Source: an uncultured Alphaproteobacteria bacterium (GTDB taxonomy: Bacteria > Pseudomonadota > Alphaproteobacteria > HIMB59). From it: a DNA stretch of 64,000 nucleotides. The position numbers and the translations under genes are program-made. Below the pieces are notes generated by a model that had not been told where the DNA came from, searched no databases, and saw only the letters and a list, made by a program, of their open reading frames with translations. This document shows, piece after piece, positions 45,347 through 54,585 of the stretch (position 1 is the stretch's first letter; every line of letters starts with the position of its first letter). The stretch covers positions 124,001 to 188,000 of the forward strand of contig CABZPR010000001.1 of the NCBI GenBank assembly GCA_902527545.1, given 5' to 3'.

Positions 45347-47203
45347 TTGTTTCACGTGGAACATTATGATGTTGTAGTTATTGGTGCTGGTCATGCTGGA
45401 ATAGAAGCAGCTAATATATCTGACAAATATGGCCTAAAAACAGCACTTATAACAAAAAATTACTCAGATTTGGGCAAATTATCATGCAATCCCAGTATTG
45501 GAGGAGTTGGTAAGACACATATAGCAAGTGAAGTAGACATTTTAGGAGGTGTAATTTGTAAAATTGGTGACAAATCAGCAATACATTACAGAGTATTAAA
45601 TCTTTCTAAAGGGCCAGCAGTATGGGGCGTAAGAGCACAAATTGATAGAGATTTATACTCTCAAAACATGAAAAAATTTATTAAATCCTCTAAAATTGAT
45701 CTTATTGAAGACGAAGCTATTAATATATTAGAAAAAAATAATAAAATTCTAGGTGTTGAACTGTCAAATATTGGAAAAATAAAATCAAATGCAGTTATTC
45801 TCACAACAGGAACCTTTCTCAATGGAAAGATTTATTTCGGTAATGAGTCGCAAGAAGCAGGGAGAATAGGAAACAGCTCTTCAAAATTTCTTGCAAAGTT
45901 TATTAACAATAACTTTAAAACAATGAGGCTGAAAACAGGAACACCTCCCAGAATATATGCTCAATCTATCAATTATGATGTTTTAGAACCTCAGATATCT
46001 GAAAACAATGGTATTTTTTTATCATATTTTACAAAACAAAATACGAACAAAAAAATTAATTGTTTCATTACCAAAACTAATAACAAGACCCATAAAATAA
46101 TTAGAGATAATCTTGATAGGTCTGCGATGTACTCAGGTATAATTAAATCTCAAGGTGTGAGGTACTGCCCTTCAATTGAAGATAAAATAACAAAGTTTGG
46201 AGATAGAAACGGTCACAACATTTTTTTAGAACCAGAGGGCTTAAACTCTGATCTTGTTTATCCAAATGGTATATCAAATTCTTTAGATAAAAAAACCCAA
46301 CTAAAATTTTTAAGGTCAATAAAAGGTTTAGAAAAATGTGAGGTAGATCAATTTGGATATGCAGTTGAGTATGACTCTGTTGACCCTAGGGAATTAAAAA
46401 ATAATTTTGAAACAAAAAAAATAGAAAACTTTTTTTTAGCAGGACAAATAAATGGAACAACAGGATATGAAGAAGCAGCAGGTCAGGGTGTCTATGCCGC
46501 TATTCATGCTGCAATTAAAATAAAAAAAATAAAATTCAACACAAAGGTTTTTGAGAGAGATAACAGTTATATTGGTGTCCTAGTTGATGACTTAACAAAG
46601 CTTGGAGTGACAGAGCCATATCGAATGTTTACATCAAGAGCAGAAAATAGGTTAAAGCTTAGAACTGATAATTCTTATGAACGATTTTCAACAATCATCA
46701 CCTCTAAAGCTTTTAACAAAACTGAATATTCTTTAATTTCAAAAAATATAATTAATGAAAAAAAAATATTAGACCAATTAAAAAAACTAAAATATTCACC
46801 AAATGATTTAATGAAAAAAAATATTAAAGTCAAAAAAGATGGCAAAGTAAGAAATGGGTTCGAAGTTCTAAAATTCTTAGATCTCTCCCCAGAAAATTTT
46901 AAACAATTCTTTAATATTAATATAAGTCAAAAATTATTAACTAAAATTCATTTTGATTCTAAATATGATGTTTTTTACGAGAGAGAAAAAAAGTCATTTG
47001 ATCAACTGAGTAAGAATAAAAATATGAAATTAACGAATATTGATTTTAATAAGATCCCTTCTTTATCTAAAGAAATTCTTGAAAAATTGAATAAACACAA
47101 ACCGGAAAATTTATATGATGCTGGTAAAATTTCAGGCATCACACCGAGTGCACTATTTCAAATAGTTAAACACAAAAAAGTTAAGGGGAATAAAGTTGCT
47201 TAA
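45347..47203 (+). CDS. mnmG: tRNA uridine carboxymethylaminomethyl enzyme MnmG
   Basis: 618 residues from TTG. FAD fold YDVVVIGAGHAGIEAANISDKYG, the SCNPSIGGVGK motif, LKTGTPPRI, AGQINGTTGYEEAAGQG, and a C-terminal GidA domain ending in GITPSALFQIVKHKK. Partner of MnmE. The first codons (FHVEH) encode a parS-like 16-mer. It overlaps rsmG by 8 bases. Confidence 0.97.
   Translation: MFHVEHYDVVVIGAGHAGIEAANISDKYGLKTALITKNYSDLGKLSCNPSIGGVGKTHIASEVDILGGVICKIGDKSAIHYRVLNLSKGPAVWGVRAQIDRDLYSQNMKKFIKSSKIDLIEDEAINILEKNNKILGVELSNIGKIKSNAVILTTGTFLNGKIYFGNESQEAGRIGNSSSKFLAKFINNNFKTMRLKTGTPPRIYAQSINYDVLEPQISENNGIFLSYFTKQNTNKKINCFITKTNNKTHKIIRDNLDRSAMYSGIIKSQGVRYCPSIEDKITKFGDRNGHNIFLEPEGLNSDLVYPNGISNSLDKKTQLKFLRSIKGLEKCEVDQFGYAVEYDSVDPRELKNNFETKKIENFFLAGQINGTTGYEEAAGQGVYAAIHAAIKIKKIKFNTKVFERDNSYIGVLVDDLTKLGVTEPYRMFTSRAENRLKLRTDNSYERFSTIITSKAFNKTEYSLISKNIINEKKILDQLKKLKYSPNDLMKKNIKVKKDGKVRNGFEVLKFLDLSPENFKQFFNINISQKLLTKIHFDSKYDVFYEREKKSFDQLSKNKNMKLTNIDFNKIPSLSKEILEKLNKHKPENLYDAGKISGITPSALFQIVKHKKVKGNKVA
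45348..45363. promoter_or_regulatory. parS centromere site inside mnmG
   Basis: TGTTTCACGTGGAACA differs from the near-universal ParB target TGTTTCACGTGAAACA by one base. It lies in codons 1-6 of mnmG, about 2.4 kb from parAB and 3.6 kb from the candidate oriC. parS in this place is known from other bacteria. Confidence is high for the match; use in vivo is inferred. Confidence 0.88.
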
Positions 47204-47801
47204 TGATAAGTTAGTAAAGTTTTGTGATGATAATTTTAATGATGGAAAATTAATTTTAACCAAATTAACTGAATATAAAAAAATATTACTTAAGGAAAAT
47301 GAGTCCATGAACTTAATCAGTAAAAGCACAATAATTGATTTAGACGAAAGACATTTCTTAGATTGTATACAAATAGTTAAGCATCTCCCTCACCATGAAA
47401 AACCTTTAATGGATATTGGAACAGGCGCCGGACTTCCAGGTATAATATTATCAATTATTGGTTTTAAAAACCTTCATTTAGTAGAAAAATCACCAAAAAA
47501 ATCTCTTTTTCTTGAAAATTGCAAACTACGATTGGGGTTAAATTATCAAGTTCATAATAAATCTATAACAGAAATAACAAACCTTAATGTTGATTATATA
47601 ACAGCACGAGCTTTTGCTTCAATTGAAAAAATAATATCTGTTACCAAGAGCATGATAAACAAACAAACAAAGTTCATATTATTAAAAGGAAGATCTTATC
47701 TAACAGAGTTAGAAAAAATAAATCCACAAAAGTATTTTTGGGAGACACATCCTAGCATTACTTCAAATGAATCTAAAATAATAGTCATGTGTGCAAAATG
47801 A
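47196..47801 (+). CDS. rsmG: 16S rRNA G527 N7-methyltransferase
   Basis: 201 residues from a TTG overlapping mnmG. SAM-binding LMDIGTGAGLPGIILSIIGF, upstream MNLISKSTIIDLDERHFLDC, and YITARAFASIEKII are family motifs. It methylates the 530 loop of 16S rRNA. Its 3' end overlaps parA. Confidence 0.95.
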   Translation: MLNDKLVKFCDDNFNDGKLILTKLTEYKKILLKENESMNLISKSTIIDLDERHFLDCIQIVKHLPHHEKPLMDIGTGAGLPGIILSIIGFKNLHLVEKSPKKSLFLENCKLRLGLNYQVHNKSITEITNLNVDYITARAFASIEKIISVTKSMINKQTKFILLKGRSYLTELEKINPQKYFWETHPSITSNESKIIVMCAK

Positions 47802-48565
47802 TAATAACTATTGCTAATCAAAAAGGAGGAGTGGGCAAAACTACCACTGTTGTTAATTTAGCAACAGCCCTAGCATCAATTGATAAAAAAGTTTTGGTTA
47901 TAGACATGGATCCTCAATACAACTCATCAATGTCGTTTAACTCATATGAACCTAAACTATCTATCTATAGGGTCTTTAGTAATGAAATAAAAATTGAAGA
48001 TACAATACAAGAATCTCAGATACCTAATTTAAATATTATTTCTGCTTGTGAGGACCTTGCAGCTGCAGAATATGAATTAGCTGATGATGAAAATAGAAAT
48101 TTTCTTTTAAAAAATTATATCAATAATATAAAAAATGATTATGAATATATCTTTATTGACACACCACCTACCCTAGGTCTATTGACAGTTAGTTCTTTGA
48201 CAGCTAGTGGTGAAGTTTTAATACCAGTACAATGTGAATTTTTTGCTCTAGAAGGATTATCTAAATTAATTAAAACAATAGAACTTGTAAAAAAAAATTT
48301 AAACATAAGTCTTAAACTCAATGGAATAATATTAACAATGTATGATAAAAGAAACTCATTATCATCATTGATCGAGAAAGAGGCTAGAGAATATTTTGAT
48401 ACAAATGTATATAAGTTCAATGTTCCAAGAAATGTAACTCTTTCTGAAGCACCTAGTCATGGTCTTCCCGCGATTATTTATGATTTAAAGTGTAGCGGAT
48501 CACAAGCATACATTGCCTTAGCAAAAGAATTTTTAGAAAGGAGTAACCTAAATGGCAGTAAATAA
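47798..48565 (+). CDS. parA: Chromosome partitioning ATPase ParA
   Basis: 255 residues from the ATG at 47798; the track start at 47789 adds MCK ahead of the fold. Deviant Walker A IANQKGGVGKTTTVVN, IDMDPQYNSS, and FIDTPPTLGLLTVSSL. It drives segregation of ParB-parS complexes. It overlaps rsmG by 4 bases and parB by 14. Confidence 0.97.
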   Translation: MIITIANQKGGVGKTTTVVNLATALASIDKKVLVIDMDPQYNSSMSFNSYEPKLSIYRVFSNEIKIEDTIQESQIPNLNIISACEDLAAAEYELADDENRNFLLKNYINNIKNDYEYIFIDTPPTLGLLTVSSLTASGEVLIPVQCEFFALEGLSKLIKTIELVKKNLNISLKLNGIILTMYDKRNSLSSLIEKEAREYFDTNVYKFNVPRNVTLSEAPSHGLPAIIYDLKCSGSQAYIALAKEFLERSNLNGSK

Positions 48566-49382
48566 AAAATTGGGAAAAGGTTTATCGTCTTTGTTAGGTG
48601 ATAAAAATATTACACAAGATAAATCTTCTGAAGATAAAGGTTTATTACTAATACCAATTGAGAAAATATTTAGGGATGAAACTCAGCCAAGAAAGGAATT
48701 TGATAAAGATAGAATAGGTGAATTAGCACAATCAATTAAAAAAAATGGACTTATTCAGCCATTAATTTTAAGACAAAAAAGTCTAGATAGTTACCTCATA
48801 GTGGCAGGAGAAAGAAGGTGGAGAGCAGCACAAAATACCGACCTAAAAGTACTGCCTGCTCTTTTACTTCCTGAGGATCTAGACAAAGATGAAATTTCGT
48901 TAATTGAGAATATACAAAGAGAGAACTTGAAAGCATCAGAAGAGGCAAAAGCCTATCAACGTTTAATCGAAAAAAATAAATATACGCATGAAACACTTTC
49001 CAAAGTTGTTGGTAAAAGTAGGTCGCACATCACAAATCTATTAAGAATACTAGATTTAGACGATTTTTTTCTAGATTTATTAAACAGCGGGAAAATATCC
49101 ATGGGGCATGCAAGGGCATTAATTGGCAAAAAACCCAATGATTTTGATGATCAAGCCTTAAACCAAATAGTATCTGGAAAAGTTTCTGTGCGATATTTAG
49201 AAAAAAATAAAAGAAAACAAAGCATACAAGAACCAAATTTAATTCAAGAGGAGACTAATTTGAGTAATACCCTAGGGTTTAAAACAAAAATTACTTATAG
49301 TAAAAATGGAAAGGGAAACATTAAAATTTACTATGATAATTTAGAGCAATATAATTTTTTAATTAGTAAGTTAAAAAACTAA
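48552..49382 (+). CDS. parB: Chromosome partitioning protein ParB
   Basis: 276 residues. N-terminal LGKGLSSLLGD, CTP-binding domain with LIPIEKIFRDETQPRKEFD and VAGERRWRAAQ, IENIQRENLKASEEAKAYQRLI, and the helix-turn-helix LSKVVGKSRSHITNLLRIL. It binds parS. The 3' end overlaps the convergent HolA-like gene by 20 bases. Confidence 0.97.
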   Translation: MAVNKKLGKGLSSLLGDKNITQDKSSEDKGLLLIPIEKIFRDETQPRKEFDKDRIGELAQSIKKNGLIQPLILRQKSLDSYLIVAGERRWRAAQNTDLKVLPALLLPEDLDKDEISLIENIQRENLKASEEAKAYQRLIEKNKYTHETLSKVVGKSRSHITNLLRILDLDDFFLDLLNSGKISMGHARALIGKKPNDFDDQALNQIVSGKVSVRYLEKNKRKQSIQEPNLIQEETNLSNTLGFKTKITYSKNGKGNIKIYYDNLEQYNFLISKLKN

Positions 49383-49992
49383 ATTTTTTATATTTAACTT
49401 CTTCTTTAAGTTTGTGATACAGTTCTTTAATTTTAGTTTGATTATTTTTAATTTTAAAAACATCTTTTCTAATCTTTAATATAAAGTTAAATGAATCATT
49501 TTCTATTTTATCAATAGAGTATTCACTTTTATTTATGTTGTATTTAGAAAGTTCGGAAAAAATAAAATATGGCTGTAATATGCAATAGTTGATTAGTTTT
49601 TCATCTAAAACATTGTTGCTTTTTAAAAAATAACGTATGTCTTCAGCATAATTATATCCATTAATAGATATATAATCTTTTTGTATTCTTTTGAAACTTT
49701 TATAATCTGTAAATATAATTTTCTTGAAACTTTGTTTGCATATTTCTTTGATTTTTCTCATATCAGTTATTGAAAATAAATATATTTCTCTTACTTTAAA
49801 CAGATTATCTGAACTGCTTGTGGCAGTATATTTATCATCATAAATAATTTTAATATCCAACTCTTTTGAAAACTCTCGAATAACCAAATCATAAAAACTT
49901 TTTATCTCATCATTAACTTGGTTAACTATTACAGTATTTTGTTCATCAGATATTAAAACTTCTTTAAATTTTTCGAGGTTATTTTTCATCAA
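49363..49992 (-). CDS. Reduced HolA-like protein (DNA polymerase III delta)
   Basis: 209 residues, far below the usual 330 or so of HolA. No Walker or finger motif is seen. The assignment rests on position: leuS-lptE-holA-parB is a common alphaproteobacterial order, and this gene overlaps lptE by 14 bases. Helical stretches such as DIRYFLKSNNVLDEKLINYCILQPYFIFSELSKYN fit the C-terminal collar region. A different or lost function is possible. Confidence 0.45.
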   Translation of the reverse strand: MMKNNLEKFKEVLISDEQNTVIVNQVNDEIKSFYDLVIREFSKELDIKIIYDDKYTATSSSDNLFKVREIYLFSITDMRKIKEICKQSFKKIIFTDYKSFKRIQKDYISINGYNYAEDIRYFLKSNNVLDEKLINYCILQPYFIFSELSKYNINKSEYSIDKIENDSFNFILKIRKDVFKIKNNQTKIKELYHKLKEEVKYKKFSFLTY

Positions 49993-50515
49993 TATAATTT
50001 TTCAGTTTTTTTAATCTAAGTTCATAAGGAGCAAGTTCACAAGAGAAATCAGCAACATTTAAATGAGTAATAAATTTTTTTACAAAATACTCTGTGTTTT
50101 CAATTTTAATTGACTCCGAAGCTACTTTGTTACTTAAAAATTTATCACTTGCTGCTAAAACATAAAATTGTGAAGTGGTATCATTGAAATTATAAACTAA
50201 ACAATCCATCTTCTTATCAAAAATACTTATATTTATTGAGCTATTAACTCTTTCTCGATCTGACGTATTGTCGATATTGGTAATAAACACACTACCCGAG
50301 TGAGAAATATTCGCTCTCACTTCATATATAGAGTCATTGTCTAACATGTTTAAATTATTTAAGTAACTTTTTAATTGGTTAGACAATAACAAGCCTTCAT
50401 AGCTGCCACTAATATACCCAATTGATAACTTTATATCATTATCCCTTTGATAATTAGTACAAGAAATGACGTTTAAACTAATTAAGAATAATATTAATAA
50501 TTTTATTTTGGACAT
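49979..50515 (-). CDS. lptE: LPS-assembly lipoprotein LptE
   Basis: 178 residues. Lipobox LNVISC with Cys19, then a beta-rich domain beginning [25 protein letters not shown], similar in layout to LptE. It partners LptD at the outer membrane. The sequence is poorly conserved in the family, so position between leuS and the HolA-like gene carries much of the call. It overlaps leuS by 38 bases, the longest coding overlap on one strand here. Confidence 0.7.
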   Translation of the reverse strand: MSKIKLLILFLISLNVISCTNYQRDNDIKLSIGYISGSYEGLLLSNQLKSYLNNLNMLDNDSIYEVRANISHSGSVFITNIDNTSDRERVNSSINISIFDKKMDCLVYNFNDTTSQFYVLAASDKFLSNKVASESIKIENTEYFVKKFITHLNVADFSCELAPYELRLKKLKNYIDEK

Positions 50516-52844
50516 TAATAATCTTTGTAACTTCCTTATTTCCTATCTTATTTCTTATCTTATCTAATTTATAAATATTTTTTAAAATTTCGTCTTCAGA
50601 GTAACCTTTTTTAGTTTCAACTACAGTTATTAACTTTCCTTGAATTTGAATTGGTAATTTAATTTTGCTCTCAAATAATAGATCCTCATTGATAGTTGGC
50701 CAGTTTTTAAAACTATTTTTTTTAAATAGTGATTTATTCAAAGAAGAAGATAGTTTCGGAAGAATTGGAAATAAACAAGTTAGTATTTTCTCACTTAATT
50801 TATCATCATAAAGATAAATATCTCTTTTCTCTAAATAATTAAAAATTGTATAAATATCTGCAACACATTTGTTTAATGAAAAACTTAATATATTTTTCTC
50901 AATTTCAAAAACAAACTTCTCAACTTTTTTTTCAACTTCATCGTCAGCCTCATTTAGTTTCTTTGAAAAATATCGTTCAATTCTATTCGTTAAATTTTTA
51001 GAACTTTGAATTCCCTCGTCAGTCCATTCAAGTTCCCTTTCTGGAGGAGAGTCAGAGATCATAAAAATTCTAGTAGCATCAATACCATAATTATCTAAGA
51101 TTTCATCAGGCTCAACGACATTTTTCTTAGATTTTGACATTTTCTCACTCGGTCCCTCTTCAATAACTTCTCCAGTTTTTAATCTAGAAAACTGCTTATT
51201 TTTGATAACTACCTCTTTTGGCATTACCCATTCATTTTTTGATGTTTTATAGGTTTTATGTGTAATCATTCCTTGAGTAAATAATTGTTTGAAAGGCTCA
51301 TCAACTTTCAAGCCATATATGTCTCTTAGTGCTTTCATAAAAAAACGTGAGTATAAAAGATGAAGAATTGCATGTTCAATACCACCAATATATTTATCTA
51401 CTGGCAGAAGTTTATTAACTTGTTTTGGATCAAATGGTTTTTCTAACTTATTATCAAGGAAACGTATATAGTACCATGATGAGTCGACAAAAGTATCAAG
51501 TGTGTCTGTCTCTCTAAATGCAATTTTTTTCGTTTTGGGGCATAAAGTCTCTCTCCAACTATCTTTATTAAGCAAAGCATTTCCTTTGCTTTCTAGACTA
51601 ACGTCATATGGCAGTAGGACTGGCAACTCAGATTTATCAAGAACTCTATAGCTTCCATCCTCATAATAAATTACTGGTATGGGGCAACCCCAATACCTTT
51701 GTCTTGATACCCCCCAATCTCTTATCTTATAATTTATTTTCTCTTTTCCCTTACCATTTTCATTAAAATGATTAATAATTTTTTTTATAGCATCGTCTTT
51801 TTTTAATCCATTTAGTAAAGGTGAGTTAATAACTTTACCATCTCCAGCATATGGTAAATCTTTATCATCACATTCTATTACTTTTATTACAGGTAACGAG
51901 TATTTTTTTGCAAACTCAAAATCTCTTTCATCATGCCCTGGGCAACCAAATATTGCACCCTCTCCGTAGTTATCTAAAACAAAATTTGCAATATAAATTG
52001 GTATATTTTTGTCTAATAGTGGGTGTTTGCAGGTAATATTGAGTTTTATTCCAATTTTGTCTTTATCATCACCAACTTGATCAAATTCCTGTTTAATTTT
52101 TTTAATAGATTTTTCATTCAAAAATTCACTTACAATTTTGTGATTAATAGAAACCGCAATAAATGTAGCACCATATATTGTGTCGGGTCTTGTGGTAAAA
52201 ATATTTAAAAAGCCCATATTATTGCTAATTTCAAATTTAATTTCAGCACCTGTTGATTTTCCTATCCAGTTTTTTTGCATTGTCTTTACTTTTTCTGGCC
52301 ATAGTTCTAATTTATCCAAGTCTGTTAAAAGTTCTTCAGCATAGTTTGTTATTTTAAAAAACCACTGAGATAAAATCTTCTTTTCTACTTTCGCACCTGT
52401 TCTCCATCCTTTTCCATCAATCACTTGTTCATTAGCAAGAACAGTTTGATCAACAGGATCCCAGTTAACTAAAGCATCCTTTTTGTATGCCAAACCTGCA
52501 TTAAAAAGATCAATGAATAGTTCTTGTTGATAGCGGTAATAATTCTCATTACAAGTTGCAATTTCTCTATCCCAATCGAGATCTAAATTTAATTTTTGAA
52601 GTTGTTTCTTCATATTTTCAATATTAGACAATGTCCAATCTTGAGGGTGTGTTTTATATTGTATGGCAGCATTTTCTGCTGGTAGACCAAATGCATCCCA
52701 TCCCATTGGATGAATAACATCATCACCTTTTAATTTATGATATCGGGCACATACATCGCCAATGACGTAATTTCTAACATGGCCCATATGAATATTTCCT
52801 GAGGGATACGGAAACATTTCTAAAATATATTTTTTAGGGGACAA
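50478..52844 (-). CDS. leuS: Leucyl-tRNA synthetase, short N-terminus
   Basis: 788 residues. HIGH motif [11 protein letters not shown] (12-22), editing domain with [24 protein letters not shown], and KMSKS motif [15 protein letters not shown]. It starts at TTG directly before the [11 protein letters not shown] strand, so the N-terminal helix (about 25-40 residues with a conserved W-x-x-x-W) found in most LeuRS is missing. No in-frame ATG, GTG or TTG lies upstream before a stop. Confidence 0.95.
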   Translation of the reverse strand: MSPKKYILEMFPYPSGNIHMGHVRNYVIGDVCARYHKLKGDDVIHPMGWDAFGLPAENAAIQYKTHPQDWTLSNIENMKKQLQKLNLDLDWDREIATCNENYYRYQQELFIDLFNAGLAYKKDALVNWDPVDQTVLANEQVIDGKGWRTGAKVEKKILSQWFFKITNYAEELLTDLDKLELWPEKVKTMQKNWIGKSTGAEIKFEISNNMGFLNIFTTRPDTIYGATFIAVSINHKIVSEFLNEKSIKKIKQEFDQVGDDKDKIGIKLNITCKHPLLDKNIPIYIANFVLDNYGEGAIFGCPGHDERDFEFAKKYSLPVIKVIECDDKDLPYAGDGKVINSPLLNGLKKDDAIKKIINHFNENGKGKEKINYKIRDWGVSRQRYWGCPIPVIYYEDGSYRVLDKSELPVLLPYDVSLESKGNALLNKDSWRETLCPKTKKIAFRETDTLDTFVDSSWYYIRFLDNKLEKPFDPKQVNKLLPVDKYIGGIEHAILHLLYSRFFMKALRDIYGLKVDEPFKQLFTQGMITHKTYKTSKNEWVMPKEVVIKNKQFSRLKTGEVIEEGPSEKMSKSKKNVVEPDEILDNYGIDATRIFMISDSPPERELEWTDEGIQSSKNLTNRIERYFSKKLNEADDEVEKKVEKFVFEIEKNILSFSLNKCVADIYTIFNYLEKRDIYLYDDKLSEKILTCLFPILPKLSSSLNKSLFKKNSFKNWPTINEDLLFESKIKLPIQIQGKLITVVETKKGYSEDEILKNIYKLDKIRNKIGNKEVTKIINVQNKIINIILN

Positions 52845-52852
52845 GTTTATAC

Positions 52853-53413
52853 TTATAAAGATTTGCTGGCTAGGTTGCCTGCAATCTCTAAAATTTTTAA
52901 AGTGATTTGCTTTTCTTCTTCAATATAATCATAATTTTCTATTATCCATGTCTCCCCTTCTTTTTTTTCACATAAAAAATTACTAGATACACCTGTAGTT
53001 ATAAGTTCGGGCGATTTTATATGTATTTTAATTAAACATCTTTGATTTATATTATTGTTTTCATAGATCCAATCTGTTTCAATTAAACCACCTTGGTTAT
53101 CGGCAATTTTTAGCGGATATTTTTCAGTAACTTCTAGGCTTGCATTCCACAAGTAAGGGTTAACAGAACTTTTATAAACCACATTTCCTTCTCCTTTTCC
53201 TAAAAGACCGTCAAAGCTATCAGCGAGATCGAACATAGTTTCTCCACCAGCTCTCTGTTTTGCTAGACAAGCCCTATATTTGCTTTTACTAAGGTTTTTA
53301 TGAGGGCTATCACATCCATAAACTTCGTCTAATTCAGCCATATTTTTTTCATAAGTACCAGTACAACTATAAATAAAAAATAGCCCTAGTAATATTGGAA
53401 ATATCTTTAACAT
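52853..53413 (-). CDS. DUF3576 lipoprotein
   Basis: 186 residues. Lipobox LFFIYSC with Cys17, then a variable region and the DUF3576 core [39 protein letters not shown]. This family sits before leuS in many alphaproteobacteria; function unknown. It ends 8 bases before the leuS start. Confidence 0.85.
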   Translation of the reverse strand: MLKIFPILLGLFFIYSCTGTYEKNMAELDEVYGCDSPHKNLSKSKYRACLAKQRAGGETMFDLADSFDGLLGKGEGNVVYKSSVNPYLWNASLEVTEKYPLKIADNQGGLIETDWIYENNNINQRCLIKIHIKSPELITTGVSSNFLCEKKEGETWIIENYDYIEEEKQITLKILEIAGNLASKSL

Positions 53414-53451
53414 TATTCGTTAAATTAGATCAATTTTATGAAATTTAAACA

Positions 53452-53482
53452 AAAAAAAACCAGGGGTAAAGTACCCCTGGTT
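53452..53482 (-). terminator. Rho-independent terminator of the porin gene
   Basis: Perfect 11-bp stem AACCAGGGGTA with TACCCCTGGTT, loop of 3, followed on the minus strand by a run of nine T. The end CCTGGTTTTTTTTTG is the same as in the terminator after proteorhodopsin. Confidence 0.95.
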
Positions 53483-53510
53483 AATTTATCTATTATAGAA
53501 ATTGACTGGT

Positions 53511-54443
53511 TTAGAAGCTTACGCTTGTTCCAAGTGCAATAACTGTTGCATCAGCTGTTGATGAGTTTGCAGCAATATCTCCAGATACTGTTGTGTACTC
53601 AGCAAAGATTGATGCACCTCCACCTAGAGAACTAGATGCAGTTACGTCAGTTTGGTTTGATTGCTGATTGTTAGCATCGTGTGATGTGTAACCAATAGCA
53701 ACTGAAGCACCACCAAGTGATGTTGAGAATGCAGCTGATACAGCTTCACCTTCTTTAGCAGCAGTGTCACCGTCTGTACCTGTGAAACCTAATGAAAGAG
53801 TTCCACCAGCAGCTGACATTACATAAGAAGCACCAAACTCAGTGTTGTTTGTTCCATTTCTATCTTCGTCTGCAGTTGCAAGTGTTAATGTACCAGAACC
53901 AACAGCCATTGATAAAGATGCACCTGCAGCTGTATTAGCAGCACCGTCAACGTTACCGCCTCCAGCACCGTCATATACATATGCAGCAGTTAAGCTCATG
54001 TCTCCAATTGAAGTAGAAACTGACACACCATCACCTTCGTCTTCTGTAAGACCTACAACAGCAGTTTTAGCAACTTGGTTATCATCTGCGTATGCAACTA
54101 ATTCACCAACTTTACCAACACCATCAGGTGTACCTACGTCTTGCCCAACAGTAATTGAACCGTTAGCAAAACCAAAAGTAAGAGCTGTTACACCGGATGA
54201 TCCTGATGCACTTCCTACTGAGTCAGAGTCGTTACTGATTCCTGCTGATGCAGAGATGCTAACACCTCCGTCAGTAGTACCAGACATTGCGAATGACACG
54301 CCACCACCCATGGTGCTTGAAGCGTTACCACCAGCATCAGTATATGCAGCAGATGCACTACCGCTTACTGAGATATCTGCAGATGCACTTGTTGCAAATA
54401 ATGCAGCAGGTATTGCAGATAATAAGTATTTGATTTTATTCAT
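53511..54443 (-). CDS. Major outer-membrane porin
   Basis: 310 residues. Signal peptide (1-22, ending TSASA), then ISVSGSASAAYTDAGG and a repetitive beta pattern made of Gly, Ser, Ala, Thr and Asp, ending in aromatic FAEYTTVSG and a final ALGTSVSF with terminal Phe, as outer-membrane barrels require. It is a trimeric-porin type of marine alphaproteobacteria. Codon use differs (fewer A-rich codons), consistent with high expression. Ribosome site AAAGGA and a strong terminator flank it. Confidence 0.85.
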   Translation of the reverse strand: MNKIKYLLSAIPAALFATSASADISVSGSASAAYTDAGGNASSTMGGGVSFAMSGTTDGGVSISASAGISNDSDSVGSASGSSGVTALTFGFANGSITVGQDVGTPDGVGKVGELVAYADDNQVAKTAVVGLTEDEGDGVSVSTSIGDMSLTAAYVYDGAGGGNVDGAANTAAGASLSMAVGSGTLTLATADEDRNGTNNTEFGASYVMSAAGGTLSLGFTGTDGDTAAKEGEAVSAAFSTSLGGASVAIGYTSHDANNQQSNQTDVTASSSLGGGASIFAEYTTVSGDIAANSSTADATVIALGTSVSF

Positions 54444-54585
54444 TTAATAATCCTTTCGAGATTAATATTAATCGAGGTCTATACTCACGATATTTTAACA
54501 ATATTCATCATAAAAACTTTAATTTAAGGTATTTTTCAGACTCTGTTGCATTTATGCAACACTAAAAAAGTCATATCTTTCAATA
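54444..54585 (-). promoter_or_regulatory. Porin leader and upstream region with two palindromes
   Basis: It holds the ribosome site AAAGGA (minus strand, complement of 54451-54456), a 14-base perfect palindrome GATTAATATTAATC (54460-54473) next to it, and a 16-base inverted repeat GTTGCATTTATGCAAC (54545-54560) about 100 bases upstream of the start. The latter looks like an operator for a dimeric regulator. No clear -35/-10 pair could be fixed. Confidence 0.45.

Noticed and set aside
53842-54447. 201-codon ORF antisense to the porin
   Set aside because: It is a shadow of the porin's Gly/Ser/Ala/Thr codon pattern; composition (Pro, Ala, Ser, Val rich) and lack of any domain or ribosome site fit that.
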